Assembly (NCBI GenBank): GCA_964559835.1
Contig: CAZLJE010000014.1
Coordinates: 62,001 to 126,000 of the forward strand
Length of the DNA stretch: 64,000 bases
Direction of reading: 5' to 3'
DNA from: DAISJI01 sp964559835
Lineage (GTDB): Bacteria > Acidobacteriota > Terriglobia > Terriglobales > Acidobacteriaceae
Notes under the pieces: model-generated
The model's input: only the letters and a program-made list of their open reading frames with translations
The model's database searches: none
What the model was told of the DNA's origin: nothing
Shown here: piece after piece, positions 24,773 to 33,351 of the stretch
Layout of the letters: each line of letters begins with the position of its first letter
Numbering within the stretch: position 1 is the stretch's first letter
Made by a program: the position numbers and the translations under genes

Positions 24773-25687
24773 TCAGGAAGCGATTGCCTTGGCGGCGATC
24801 AGTTCGGCGCGTCCGGATGCGGAAAGGTGCGCACCCGCCAACAACAGCAGTCCGGAAAGAAACGCCCAGAACATCAGCGTTACCGAGATCGAGAACGGCC
24901 CGTATACATCCTGGAAATTCAGCGATGGCAGGGCCAGAATGTACATATTCTTGCCCGCTTCCCACACGAGCCCGGTCAGAACGGCCGCGGGGATCACCGA
25001 CCGGACGGGAACTTTCCCGTTCGGCAGCAGCCAGAAAATGAGAAAAAAGATGGTGATCGAGGCTGCCATGGCAAAGCCCTTCATGACCCCGAACGTCCAG
25101 GCGCGGACCACCGGATTGGCATAACCGCCAAGCATGCGCTCGAGCACGATCTGGTTCCCGGCGGTGAGCGCGACCGAGCACAGCGCCAGCACTCCGCAGG
25201 CCGCGGCCAGTCCCAGGGACACCACCTGGTTCAGCAGGTAGCTGCGGTTCTTCTTGAATCCCCAGACCTGGTTGAGGGCCACTTCGAGCGGCAGGAATAT
25301 GCCGGTCGAGGTGACCAGCAACATCACGATCGAGAAGATCTGCACGCGTCCGTGCGATGCCGCAAGCGCTTTCATGTTGCGCACGATGAAGTCCTGCGCC
25401 ACGGGCACGTTGTCGCGCAGCAACTGCACCACGATATCGAACATGACCTGCGAATGGAAGACGCGGCGCGTTATGGTCAGCAGCAGCACCACAAAAGGGA
25501 AGAACGACAGGATCGCGTTCGCCGCCACCGAGAAGGCGAACGTGTGCACCTCGGTCTTCATCAAGTATGCCGCAGTGGGCGCGAGTTGGCGCGCCATCAG
25601 GACGGTGTTCTGCCACGTCGAGCGCGACTGGACCTCGGCGGGCGCTGGCGCGGGCGCAGCCACAATGCTGATGAAATCGGACGGCAT
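24773..25687 (-). CDS. YihY/UPF0761 family inner-membrane protein
   Basis: A 304-residue polytopic membrane protein with about six hydrophobic segments (FSVAANAILSFFPFVVLLL, IFSIVMLLVTSTGIFLPLEV, VVSLGLAAACGVLALCSVAL and three more). The motif STGIFLPLEVALNQVWG and the C-terminal VYGPFSISVTLMFWAFLSGLLLL are typical of the family formerly, and wrongly, called ribonuclease BN. No enzymatic role is established for the family. ATG 25687 gives the natural N-terminus. Stands alone on the minus strand. Confidence 0.88.
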   Translation of the reverse strand: MPSDFISIVAAPAPAPAEVQSRSTWQNTVLMARQLAPTAAYLMKTEVHTFAFSVAANAILSFFPFVVLLLTITRRVFHSQVMFDIVVQLLRDNVPVAQDFIVRNMKALAASHGRVQIFSIVMLLVTSTGIFLPLEVALNQVWGFKKNRSYLLNQVVSLGLAAACGVLALCSVALTAGNQIVLERMLGGYANPVVRAWTFGVMKGFAMAASITIFFLIFWLLPNGKVPVRSVIPAAVLTGLVWEAGKNMYILALPSLNFQDVYGPFSISVTLMFWAFLSGLLLLAGAHLSASGRAELIAAKAIAS

Positions 25688-25719
25688 GGATCGTTGTGGA
25701 AATCGTAGCAGAGTTTCCG

Positions 25720-25795
25720 GGATGATTTGTGATTGAGTGATTTGTGATTGTTGATTTGCAAATCACAAAATCACAAATCACTCAATCATAAATTC
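25720..25795. repeat. Hairpin of GTGATTG units upstream of the YihY gene
   Basis: GATGATTTGTGATTGAGTGATTTGTGATTG faces CAAATCACAAAATCACAAATCACTCAATCA. The arms are near-perfect complements with a 10-base centre. Confidence 0.88.
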
Positions 25796-25826
25796 CAATG
25801 AAAAACCCTCCAGTCCTCTGGAGGGT
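25796..25826 (-). terminator. Terminator of the cold-shock gene
   Basis: Perfect 9-bp stem ACCCTCCAG/CTGGAGGGT (25805-25813 with 25818-25826, loop TCCT). Read on the minus strand it is followed by TTTTTC, as an intrinsic terminator for the gene ending at 25908. Confidence 0.75.
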
Positions 25827-25907
25827 CTTGAGATCCGGGTTGCGATCCCGGGGATTTTCGTTTGACTAGCCGTTCCCGCCCGCACCGCTACAGTGCGGAT
25901 GGTCAGC

Positions 25908-26111
25908 TTATCCGCGGACGACGTTCGCCGCCTGGAAGCCCTTGGGTCCCTTGAGAAGGTCGAATTCGACTGTCTCGCCTTCGTTCAGGGTGCGATAACC
26001 GTTTTCTTGAATGGCGGAGAAATGGACGAACACGTCCTCCCCGGTCGACCGCTGGATGAAGCCATACCCCTTGGCTCCATTGAACCACTTCACTGTACCC
26101 TTCTCTCTCAC
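25908..26111 (-). CDS. Cold-shock domain protein
   Basis: A 67-residue OB-fold RNA/DNA-binding protein. The RNP1-like KGYGFIQ and RNP2-like VFVHFSAI are present, with the N-terminal [11 protein letters not shown] and the C-terminal [10 protein letters not shown]. The GTG start at 26111 is chosen because AAAGGAG lies 9-15 bases upstream and the protein then begins one strand before the domain. The leader holds a strong stem-loop (26277-26323). A terminator follows at 25826. In the family, such proteins melt RNA secondary structure. Confidence 0.95.
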   Translation of the reverse strand: MREKGTVKWFNGAKGYGFIQRSTGEDVFVHFSAIQENGYRTLNEGETVEFDLLKGPKGFQAANVVRG

Positions 26112-26276
26112 AACAGCACTCCTTTCGCCTCTGCACAGGTAAGTAACTCGCTCGCGCCGCTGACCGCGCGCCCGCCTGTCCACGGAGTCGTGCCAAGTAA
26201 CGTTCCGTCAGGCGCGCCTTCGCCGGCAGCGTCGAATGAGCAGGGTGGATGGGGCCGGCTGCCGCGCAAAGGAAAG

Positions 26277-26323
26277 GGGCTCCTGGTTGCGGCATTCGTA
26301 AGAAAGCGGCCAACCAGGAGCCC
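26277..26323 (-). promoter_or_regulatory. Perfect 13-bp stem-loop in the cold-shock gene leader
   Basis: GGGCTCCTGGTTG (26277-26289) and CAACCAGGAGCCC (26311-26323) are exact complements around a 21-base loop. Read toward the cold-shock gene the stem is followed by CTTTCCTTTG. It may be an attenuator, the end of another transcript or a structured leader element. The remaining part of 26112-26535 shows no gene. Confidence 0.55.
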
Positions 26324-26500
26324 GGAATCTCTATGCGTTAAACCGACAGCGAGCACTACACATCCATCCGAAATCGACGCCCGTGCGTGTTCTGCCGGAC
26401 GTCGAGCAGGACAATATATTCAGGAACTTACGATTCGCGCAACAAAATTCGCGGAGGTCGCGAATCTCATTTTGATTTTTTGTTCCCGAACATCGGGTGG

Positions 26501-26529
26501 CCCACCCTAGCCGATTTTGCTAGGGTGGG
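26501..26529 (+). repeat. Hairpin CCCACCCTAGC-N7-GCTAGGGTGGG before the OsmC gene
   Basis: An 11-bp perfect stem whose right arm contains the only candidate ribosome-binding sequence of the OsmC gene (GGGTGGGA, ATG at 26536). The stem CCCACCCT/AGGGTGGG is shared with an in-frame copy at 41406-41434. Confidence 0.7.
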
Positions 26530-26535
26530 AACACT

Positions 26536-26997
26536 ATGAAGCAGCACGATTATCACGTGCGCGTTACCTGGACCGGCAACAACGGCGAGGGCACGAGCAG
26601 CTACGCATCCTATCGGCGCGACCACCTGATAGAGTCCGAGGGCAAGGCTCCGGTCCTCGCCTCCAGCGACCCACATTTCCGCGGCGATCCCACCCGCTAC
26701 AACCCGGAAGAGTTGCTGGTCGCGAGCCTCTCGTCGTGCTACATGCTGTGGTACCTGCACCTGTGCGCGGTAAACCAGATAAGGGTAGTCGAATATCGCG
26801 ACGCCGCGTGCGGTGTGATGGAAGAATCGCCGGACGGTTCAGGGAGATTCGTGCGCGTGGTGCTCAAGCCGGTGGTGAAGATCTCGGCCGGCAATGACCG
26901 GGAAAAGGCAGTCGCGCTGCATCACGAGGCGCACCGCAATTGCTTCATCGCGAACTCGGTCAATTTCCCGGTGGATTGCGAGCCCGAAATCATCTGA
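26536..26997 (+). CDS. OsmC-family protein
   Basis: A 153-residue OsmC/Ohr-fold protein; family members are thiol peroxidases that remove organic hydroperoxides. The two redox cysteines are in place: one in ASLSSCYMLWYLH and one in AHRNCFIANSVN, with RYNPEELLVAS in front of the first. The start ATG is 6 bases after a repeat hairpin that would pair with the ribosome-binding site. It stands as a single gene between the cold-shock gene and the TonB receptor. The actual substrate within the family is not known. Confidence 0.88.
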   Translation: MKQHDYHVRVTWTGNNGEGTSSYASYRRDHLIESEGKAPVLASSDPHFRGDPTRYNPEELLVASLSSCYMLWYLHLCAVNQIRVVEYRDAACGVMEESPDGSGRFVRVVLKPVVKISAGNDREKAVALHHEAHRNCFIANSVNFPVDCEPEII

Positions 26998-27448
26998 CGG
27001 CGATCATTAGCTGCCGCGCTTATCGCTGGCATGCGGGCCACGATGTTTACTAGTTAAATAACACTTATCGCGTCACGACATATTCGTCGTTCGGTAGGCA
27101 ACGGCAACACTTTTTCTCCGAAATATTGAATTCCGGAGACCATGGAACATCCGTGAATCCGTAGAATTGTCCGGCAGCGGACACTTTCCTCCCCTGTCTT
27201 CTTCTATTTACAAATCTTTACGTATGGTCCAAAAAGTGCATGTTTCCAGCACCAGTCATGCGAGATTTACCGCCGCAATGTGCGCACTCTAGGCGGCGGA
27301 TAAGGTTTGGCAATCTGTGAAATGGGGCACGGGTTGATTTGATCCAAGGTTCGGGCTCTTAAGTTCGTTACAAGACAAGCAACATCGTTTGCGCGGAATC
27401 TTACGTTCAGTTTTCTGGATGTGGGTTCAATCGCTCCTGGAGGGATCG
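26998..27448. other. Promoter and leader region of the TonB receptor gene
   Basis: No gene seen in 450 bases. It is clearly more AT-rich than the surroundings. TGTCCGgcagCGGACA (27168-27183) is a perfect 6-bp inverted repeat that could be a regulator site. No promoter box can be chosen with confidence. Confidence 0.4.
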
Positions 27449-30400
27449 ATGAGACGCTTACTTGGCAGGTTTTTCTACGTGTGTCTGCTGCTGGCAGTCC
27501 CGCTGCTGGTTGCAGCACAATCGGATGTGGGCGGGGTCACGGGGACAGTGACCGACAACTCGGGCGCTGTGGTTCCCAACGCCACCGTCGAATTGAAAGA
27601 TAACAGTACCAATCAGATCACCACAGCACATACCAATAACGCCGGACAATACACCTTTTCGCGTGTCGAGCCTGGCACGTACACGCTGACCGCGAAAGCT
27701 TCGAACTTCAGCACCGCCGTCATCGCCAATCTCAAGGTTAACGTCGGCAAGACGGCAACTTCCAACATCGTCCTAAAGGTAGGGTCAGTCGAGCAGATTG
27801 TGGAAGTCCAGGCCGGCGCAGCGACCGAACTGCAGACGCAGGATGCCAGCGTGGGCGCCGTGCTCACGAACCAGGATCTGCGCTCGATCCCGAATCTCGG
27901 GCGCGATGCCACCGGCCTCGTCCTGTTGCAACCGGGCGCGATGCCGCTGCAATCCGGCGATGAGAACTCGGGCGGACAGATCATGGGCGCCCGTAGTGAC
28001 CAGAACACGTTCATGCTGGACGGAGGCGACATCAGCAACAGCACGGACGGCCTGGGCTCGTACGCGGGTCGTAACAACTTCAGCGGTTCTCCCCACGGTG
28101 CCGTTCCGACGCCGGTGGACTCGCTGGAGGAATTCCGCGTCGTTACCAACAACAATATGGGCGGGTTCAACCGCTCGGCCGGCGCCGAAGTGCAGATGGT
28201 GACGCGGCGCGGCACCAATAACTGGCACGGCAATCTCTACGATTACGGCATCTACGACGAGACCAACGCCGCAGACTGGTCGTTCGCGCATACTCAATGG
28301 TTGACGCAGCAAGCTGGCGGCACGCCGAAACCAAAGCCGGAGTGGCGCGACAACCGCTTCGGCGGCAGCTTCGGCGGACCTATCTTCAAGGACAAGACGT
28401 TCTTCTTCCTGAACGTCGAGAGCCGCCACTTCCTGAAAGGGAACACCCTTTCCCGCTGGACGCCGACCTCCAGCATGCTCGCCGGCAACATCGGTTACAA
28501 AACAACGTCCGGCTCTTACAACTTCGTCCCCATCGCTTCGCTGGACCCGCTCGGTATCGGCATGAACCAGACCGTGCTCAAGCTGTGGAAGACGATGCCG
28601 GCGCCCAACTCAGCCGGTGGTGACGGCGCCAATTTCGGCGTGTTCACCGGTGCTGCTCCGCTTGTGACCAACTCCGAGAGCGTAGTCGGCCGCATCGATC
28701 ACCAACTCACGCAGAACTGGCACGTCATGGGGTCATACCGGTACGGCGTCGAGGACAACAGCACGACCAACCAGACGCTGATGACATCCTCAGGATTTAA
28801 ATCGCTGAGTTCGCGTCCGGTGTGGGGCAACTACGCGGTCGGTGGAGTCACGGGGCAGCTCACGCCGCACCTGACCAACGACGCGCACTTCAATTTCACC
28901 CGCCTGTACTGGAAGTGGGGTACGTCTGGCGACCTGCCGCAGGTGGCCGGACTGGGCGGCGCACTCCAGATCCGTTCCGAGAGCAACACGAGCGCTGTGT
29001 TGCCGTATAACGTGGACACGCAGCAGACCCGTCAGCGTCTGTGGGATGGTAAGGACTACAACGTCACGGACACGCTGTCGTGGATGAAAGGTAACCACTT
29101 TTTCTCGTTCACAGGGCGTTTCGGCTGGCAGCGCTTCACCCACATGCGCAATGACAAGGTGACGGGCGGCACCACTTACCCGATCTACTACGACGCCTAT
29201 ACCACGACGAGTACCTATCCTCTGTCTGGCATTCCGTTCCCAGCCGACATGGATTCCACCTACAAAGGCAACTTCGGCGCCGCCTACGTCTCCGCGCTTG
29301 GGATCATCACGCGCGCGACGCAGGTGCTGACCCGGGATGGGAGCCTCACCCCGAACCCTCGCGGCACGTGGATCACGGCGAAAGACATCGTTGATAACTG
29401 GTCCATCGGCTTCAACGATGCCTGGAAGATCAAGCCGTCGCTCACGCTGAGCTATGGTCTGACCTGGAGCGTCGAACTGCCACCGTACTCGCCCAACGGG
29501 ACGCAGACCATGGAAGTGGATGCCGCAACCGGCAAGGTATTCAGCGTCGATCAGTACCTTGGAACGAAGGCCTCCATGCTGTCACAGGGCCAGTGGTATA
29601 ACCCGGTGATCGGCTTTGCGCCTATCAAGGGGACTGGACGCAAGTACCCGTTCGATCCGGATTACACCAACCTCGGACCGCGTCTTGCACTGGCATGGAA
29701 CCCGTCGGCATCGAGCGGAATCTTCGGGCACATCCTCGGAGAGAAGAAGACCGTCATCCGTGCCGGATGGTCTCGGAACTTTGACCGTCTGAACGGCGTG
29801 GACCTGGTCATGACGCCCGCCCTCGGTGTGGGATTTGCTGATCTCGCCATCTGCAAGTCTCCCAAGACCGACGGCTCCTGTGGCGGCGCGAAGGGCACTC
29901 CGACCACCGCCTTCCGCATTGGCACGAACGGCAACTCCATCACCATTCCCGGGCTGGCGCCGGTCACGGCTCCGGTCATCCCGGGTACCAACGCCCCGTT
30001 TAGCGCGGTGGATTGGCACATCGATCCGCGGCGTCAGGTGGGCAGCACCGACGTGCTGACGTTGAGCATTCAGCGTGAAATGCCCAGCAACATGATGCTC
30101 GAAGTCGGGTTTGTCGGCCGCATCTCGCGTGACCTGTACGAGAAAGTGGACCTGAACAATGTTCCGTACATGTTCAAGATGGGCGGTCAGACTTTCGCCC
30201 AGGCGTACGATGCGCTGCAGATGGCCTCTATCCAGGATCCCACGGGCAATACCTTTGCCACACAACCCTTCTTCGAAGCCGCATTGAAGGGCAGCAGTTA
30301 CTGTACTGGGTATGCTACCTGTACAGCCGCTGTGATGGCTCAGGAAGGTCCGGCGGGCAATGGTTATCTCAACACACGTGACGTCTCCGATACATTCTCA

Positions 30401-31327
30401 GACCTGGAGGGGAATTGGGCCATCGGTAACGGGTCCCTTACGCAATTCGGCCAGGAAGTGTACTCGTTCGATACCACGACCAGCCGCGGCAAGGGGCGGT
30501 ATGCGGGCGCGTACTTCATGTTGAGAAGAGGAGGAAAGAACGTCTCCTTCCAGGCGAACTACACCTTGTCGAAGTCGCTGGATTCCTATGGCTGGAACCA
30601 GGACATCATCGACACCATGCAGGACGCCTACAACCCGAACCGCTCCTACGGACCGTCGCTGTTCGACCGCCGCCATGTATTCAACGGCTGGATGAATTGG
30701 CAACTGCCCATCGGACGCGGCCAGCGCTGGCTGAACTCCGGCGGCGTGGTTGACAAGGTGCTCGGCGGATGGGGTTCGTCGTTCGTATTCTCGGCCGGAA
30801 GCGGAGTTCCGAACATGCTGGTGAACGGTAACGTCTGCGGAACGGAGTTCGGCGGAGGCTTGTACTCGTACTCCGACTGCTCCTCGCTGCTGGCAATCAA
30901 GCCGGGAAGCTGGAACCTGTCGCGACATAACAATCCCACCGTCGTCGCTGGTGGTTTTGGTTCTGACAGTCTGAATTCCAAGAACCAGATCATCTACAAC
31001 AACGGCTTCGCCAACCCTGGGATCTTTGCCACTGCGGGGCAAGCCGGTAGCAACTTCCGGTACCCGCTGTTCGCCGATCCTCGGGCCGGCAATCAGAATT
31101 GGATGCGCGGAATGGGCTACTGGAACTTCGACATGTCGATGTCGAAGACCACGCGCATCACGGAGAAACTCACCATGAAGTTCTCCGCCGACCTCATCAA
31201 CGCCTTCAACCACCCCAACATGGCTGATCCCTCGACGGACATCTCGAGTTCGAACAGCTTTGGTGTGCTGACGGGTACGCAAAACATCCCGCGGTACATT
31301 CAGTGGGGTATTCGATTCGACTTCTAA
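27449..31327 (+). CDS. Oar-type TonB-dependent receptor with carboxypeptidase-regulatory domain
   Basis: A 1292-residue outer-membrane protein. Signal peptide (MRRLLGRFFYVCLLLAVPLLVAAQ), then a carboxypeptidase-regulatory-like beta-sandwich (about 28-115: GGVTGTVTDNSGAVVPNATV, AGQYTFSRVEPGTYTLT), a plug domain (VGAVLTNQDLRSIPNLGRDA, FMLDGGDISN, VEMQ-type AEVQMVTRRGTN) and a long beta-barrel that ends in aromatic YIQWGIRFDF, as for BAM substrates. Such proteins are abundant in Acidobacteria and are thought to import polymers or peptides. ATG 27449 has GGAGGGA upstream. The energy transducer could be the TonB at 60566-62443, though they are 30 kb apart. Confidence 0.93.
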   Translation: MRRLLGRFFYVCLLLAVPLLVAAQSDVGGVTGTVTDNSGAVVPNATVELKDNSTNQITTAHTNNAGQYTFSRVEPGTYTLTAKASNFSTAVIANLKVNVGKTATSNIVLKVGSVEQIVEVQAGAATELQTQDASVGAVLTNQDLRSIPNLGRDATGLVLLQPGAMPLQSGDENSGGQIMGARSDQNTFMLDGGDISNSTDGLGSYAGRNNFSGSPHGAVPTPVDSLEEFRVVTNNNMGGFNRSAGAEVQMVTRRGTNNWHGNLYDYGIYDETNAADWSFAHTQWLTQQAGGTPKPKPEWRDNRFGGSFGGPIFKDKTFFFLNVESRHFLKGNTLSRWTPTSSMLAGNIGYKTTSGSYNFVPIASLDPLGIGMNQTVLKLWKTMPAPNSAGGDGANFGVFTGAAPLVTNSESVVGRIDHQLTQNWHVMGSYRYGVEDNSTTNQTLMTSSGFKSLSSRPVWGNYAVGGVTGQLTPHLTNDAHFNFTRLYWKWGTSGDLPQVAGLGGALQIRSESNTSAVLPYNVDTQQTRQRLWDGKDYNVTDTLSWMKGNHFFSFTGRFGWQRFTHMRNDKVTGGTTYPIYYDAYTTTSTYPLSGIPFPADMDSTYKGNFGAAYVSALGIITRATQVLTRDGSLTPNPRGTWITAKDIVDNWSIGFNDAWKIKPSLTLSYGLTWSVELPPYSPNGTQTMEVDAATGKVFSVDQYLGTKASMLSQGQWYNPVIGFAPIKGTGRKYPFDPDYTNLGPRLALAWNPSASSGIFGHILGEKKTVIRAGWSRNFDRLNGVDLVMTPALGVGFADLAICKSPKTDGSCGGAKGTPTTAFRIGTNGNSITIPGLAPVTAPVIPGTNAPFSAVDWHIDPRRQVGSTDVLTLSIQREMPSNMMLEVGFVGRISRDLYEKVDLNNVPYMFKMGGQTFAQAYDALQMASIQDPTGNTFATQPFFEAALKGSSYCTGYATCTAAVMAQEGPAGNGYLNTRDVSDTFSDLEGNWAIGNGSLTQFGQEVYSFDTTTSRGKGRYAGAYFMLRRGGKNVSFQANYTLSKSLDSYGWNQDIIDTMQDAYNPNRSYGPSLFDRRHVFNGWMNWQLPIGRGQRWLNSGGVVDKVLGGWGSSFVFSAGSGVPNMLVNGNVCGTEFGGGLYSYSDCSSLLAIKPGSWNLSRHNNPTVVAGGFGSDSLNSKNQIIYNNGFANPGIFATAGQAGSNFRYPLFADPRAGNQNWMRGMGYWNFDMSMSKTTRITEKLTMKFSADLINAFNHPNMADPSTDISSSNSFGVLTGTQNIPRYIQWGIRFDF

Positions 31328-31352
31328 CATCCGTCGAACGCTTGCGGTATTC

Positions 31353-31389
31353 CGGGAGTTGCGCGTGAGCGCAGCTCCCGTTTTATTTT
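31353..31389 (+). terminator. Intrinsic terminator after the TonB receptor
   Basis: CGGGAGTTGCGC and GCGCAGCTCCCG form a 12-bp stem with GTGA loop, followed by TTTTATTTTT. Confidence 0.9.
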
Positions 31390-31457
31390 TGCATCAGGGA
31401 ACGACCTCAGTCGTTCCGAGCCGGATCCGTAACCCTCGCGTGTCGGCCTGCGACGCT

Positions 31458-32426
31458 TCAACGCGCCAGTCTCGTAAACCTTTTCCGGTAAGCGGTCGGC
31501 GTCGTCATCAGGTTCCTGCGAAAGAGCAGCCGCAGCGTCGCGGCCGTTTGCAGGCCAACCGCTTCTGCGACTTCGTCGACCGATTCGGTAGAAGTTTCCA
31601 GGCGCCGTTGCGCCGCCAAAACGCGCTGATGCGTGAGCCATGGGTGCGGCGTTGTCCCGCTCTCCTGGCGGAAGCGGCGGGCGAAGGTTCGCGGCGACGT
31701 CGCGGCCTTCTTCGCCAGGTCCTCGACCCGCAGCTCGTTTTGTAGGTTCGCCTGCGCCCACTCGAGGACGCGCGCCATACCGCCACCGTTATTCCTGGGG
31801 ACTGCGTCGGGAACGTATTGCGCCTGGCCACCTTCGCGGTGCGGCGGGACCACGAGGCGTCGTGCGACCTGGTTCGCGATCTCGGCGCCAAAGTCGCGGC
31901 GCACGATGTGCAGGCAAAGGTCGATACCGGCCGCACTGCCGGCGGAGGTGAGGATGCGCCCCTCGTCGACGTACAGGACGTCCGGCTCGACGCGGATCTT
32001 CGGATACTTCGCGCGCAGCCGTTCGGCGTAACGCCAGTGCGTCGTGACGCGCTTGCCGTCGAGCAGTCCGGTGGCCGCCAGCACGAACACGCCGGAGCAG
32101 ATCGAGACCAGGCGCGCGCCATCGTTGTACGCAGTTCGCAAGGCCTTCAACAGCGGCGGGGGCGGAAGTTCGTCGGGATTGCGCCACCCGGGCACGACGA
32201 TCGTTCCTGCTTGCCGCAGGCTGCGCAGGCCGCGTTGCGCATGAATAGTCACGCCACCGCTCGCTCGTAGCGGCCGATCTTCGATGGAGCAGACCTGGAA
32301 CTCGTACCAGTTGCGCAGGTGCAGCTCCGGCCGGGGTAGCGCGAAGACCTCCGTCACGATGCCGAATTCAAACAAGGCCAGCCCGTCGTAGGCAACGGCG
32401 ATGACGCGGCGATGAGAGCGGGGCAT
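31458..32426 (-). CDS. ftrA: GlxA/FtrA-type AraC regulator with DJ-1/PfpI domain
   Basis: A 322-residue transcription factor. The N-terminal DJ-1/PfpI-like domain (about 8-185: VIAVAYDGLALFEFGIV, VSICSGVFVLAATGLLDGK with the nucleophile-elbow cysteine, GILTSAGS-type RILTSAGSAAGIDLCLHIV) is followed by an AraC DNA-binding domain with two helix-turn-helix units (VEDLAKKAATSPRTFARRF, VDEVAEAVGLQTAATLRLLF). Family members sense small ligands. It is transcribed divergently from a rhodanese gene 81 bases away, an arrangement seen for FtrA in many genomes, so the rhodanese is the likely target. Confidence 0.88.
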   Translation of the reverse strand: MPRSHRRVIAVAYDGLALFEFGIVTEVFALPRPELHLRNWYEFQVCSIEDRPLRASGGVTIHAQRGLRSLRQAGTIVVPGWRNPDELPPPPLLKALRTAYNDGARLVSICSGVFVLAATGLLDGKRVTTHWRYAERLRAKYPKIRVEPDVLYVDEGRILTSAGSAAGIDLCLHIVRRDFGAEIANQVARRLVVPPHREGGQAQYVPDAVPRNNGGGMARVLEWAQANLQNELRVEDLAKKAATSPRTFARRFRQESGTTPHPWLTHQRVLAAQRRLETSTESVDEVAEAVGLQTAATLRLLFRRNLMTTPTAYRKRFTRLAR

Positions 32427-32507
32427 GGCAGGATTTTAACGTACATTGTCAATTCTGCCGCTTGCTACATTGGCCCATCCCGCCGAAAGTAGCGTGGGGT
32501 GAGAACC

Positions 32508-32960
32508 ATGCCAGTGCTTCCTTCCGATGTCTCCGAAGTGACGGCTATTCCCGCGGCGGCGCCCGGCGATGCGCTGGCGCATTTCGAGCGCTTATTGGCT
32601 TTCGAGACCGACTGCTGGGACGTGCATGCGGCGCTGGCGCGTACTCAGCCGGGCTTCGTGCTGCTCGATGTCCGCAGCCCGCGGATGTTCGCCTCCGGAC
32701 ACATTCCGGGCGCGGTCAACCTGCCGCGCGCGCGTATCAACGAGCGCAACCTCGCGCAATATGCGTCCGACACGCTGTTCGTCGTGTACTGCGCCGGGCC
32801 GCACTGCAACGGCGCCGATCGCGCGGCGGTCAACCTGGCGCGGCTGGGCCGCAAGGTCAAGAAGATGATCGGCGGAGTCGAGGGCTGGAAGGACGAGGGC
32901 TTCGACCTCGAGAAGATCGACGCAGCGCTCGAAAAGCAAGCAGCCGCTGATGAACGCTGA
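32508..32960 (+). CDS. Rhodanese-domain sulfurtransferase
   Basis: A 150-residue single-domain rhodanese. The active-site loop is seen as VVYCAGPHCNGAD, with the persulfide cysteine at its start; FVLLDVRSPRMFASGHIPGAVNLP is the conserved CDC25-like stretch. Family role: transfer of sulfane sulfur. ATG 32508 is preferred; GTG 32499 in frame is possible. Divergent from the FtrA-type regulator. Confidence 0.88.
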   Translation: MPVLPSDVSEVTAIPAAAPGDALAHFERLLAFETDCWDVHAALARTQPGFVLLDVRSPRMFASGHIPGAVNLPRARINERNLAQYASDTLFVVYCAGPHCNGADRAAVNLARLGRKVKKMIGGVEGWKDEGFDLEKIDAALEKQAAADER

Positions 32961-32976
32961 TCGACGACTCCAGCCC

Positions 32977-33006
32977 TTGACAACCTACCCATAGGCGTTC
33001 TATGTA
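32977..33006 (+). promoter_or_regulatory. Consensus-like promoter of padR, possibly leaderless
   Basis: TTGACA (32977-32982) and TATGTA (33001-33006) are spaced by 18 bases. The expected start of transcription is then at or next to ATG 33014, so the message may have no leader. GTATAC at 33004-33009 is a small palindrome that could be part of an operator. Confidence 0.55.
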
Positions 33007-33013
33007 TACGGGG

Positions 33014-33343
33014 ATGGCGAAGAAGCCTGAACTGCTTCCCGGCACCCTCGACCTCCTGATCCTGAATACGCTCGCGCGCGCGCCGCTGCACGGGTACGGC
33101 ATTGCGCAGGCGATCAAGCGCGCTTCCGACGAGGTGTTGACGGTGGAAGAAGGCTCGTTGTATCCGGCATTGCAACGGCTGCTGCTACAGGGCTGGGTCA
33201 AGGCGGAGTGGAAGATGACCGAGACGAACCGGCGCGCCCGTTATTACACCCTCACCGCCGCCGGGCGAAAGCAACTGGGCCTGGAGCTGTCACGGTACGA
33301 GCAGATGATCGCCGCCATCGGGCGGGTCCTCGAAAACGCGTAG
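33014..33343 (+). CDS. PadR-family transcriptional regulator
   Basis: A 109-residue winged-helix regulator made of the PadR N-terminal domain alone: LLPGTLDLLILNTLARAPLHGYGIAQAIK, then EEGSLYPALQRLLLQGWV with the recognition helix, and RRARYYTLTAAGRKQL, the wing. Proteins of this subclass are regularly placed immediately before orphan MacB-like permeases in Acidobacteria, as here, 8 bases before the permease ATG, and are presumed to repress it. An upstream ATG at 33002 lies inside the -10 box and is unlikely as start. Confidence 0.9.
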   Translation: MAKKPELLPGTLDLLILNTLARAPLHGYGIAQAIKRASDEVLTVEEGSLYPALQRLLLQGWVKAEWKMTETNRRARYYTLTAAGRKQLGLELSRYEQMIAAIGRVLENA

Positions 33344-33351
33344 GAGCAGTT

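Noticed and set aside
24750..25781. 343-residue minus-strand frame overlapping the YihY gene
   Set aside because: It is a different frame with Arg/Gly/Ala-rich sequence and no hydrophobic pattern; the YihY frame is the real one.
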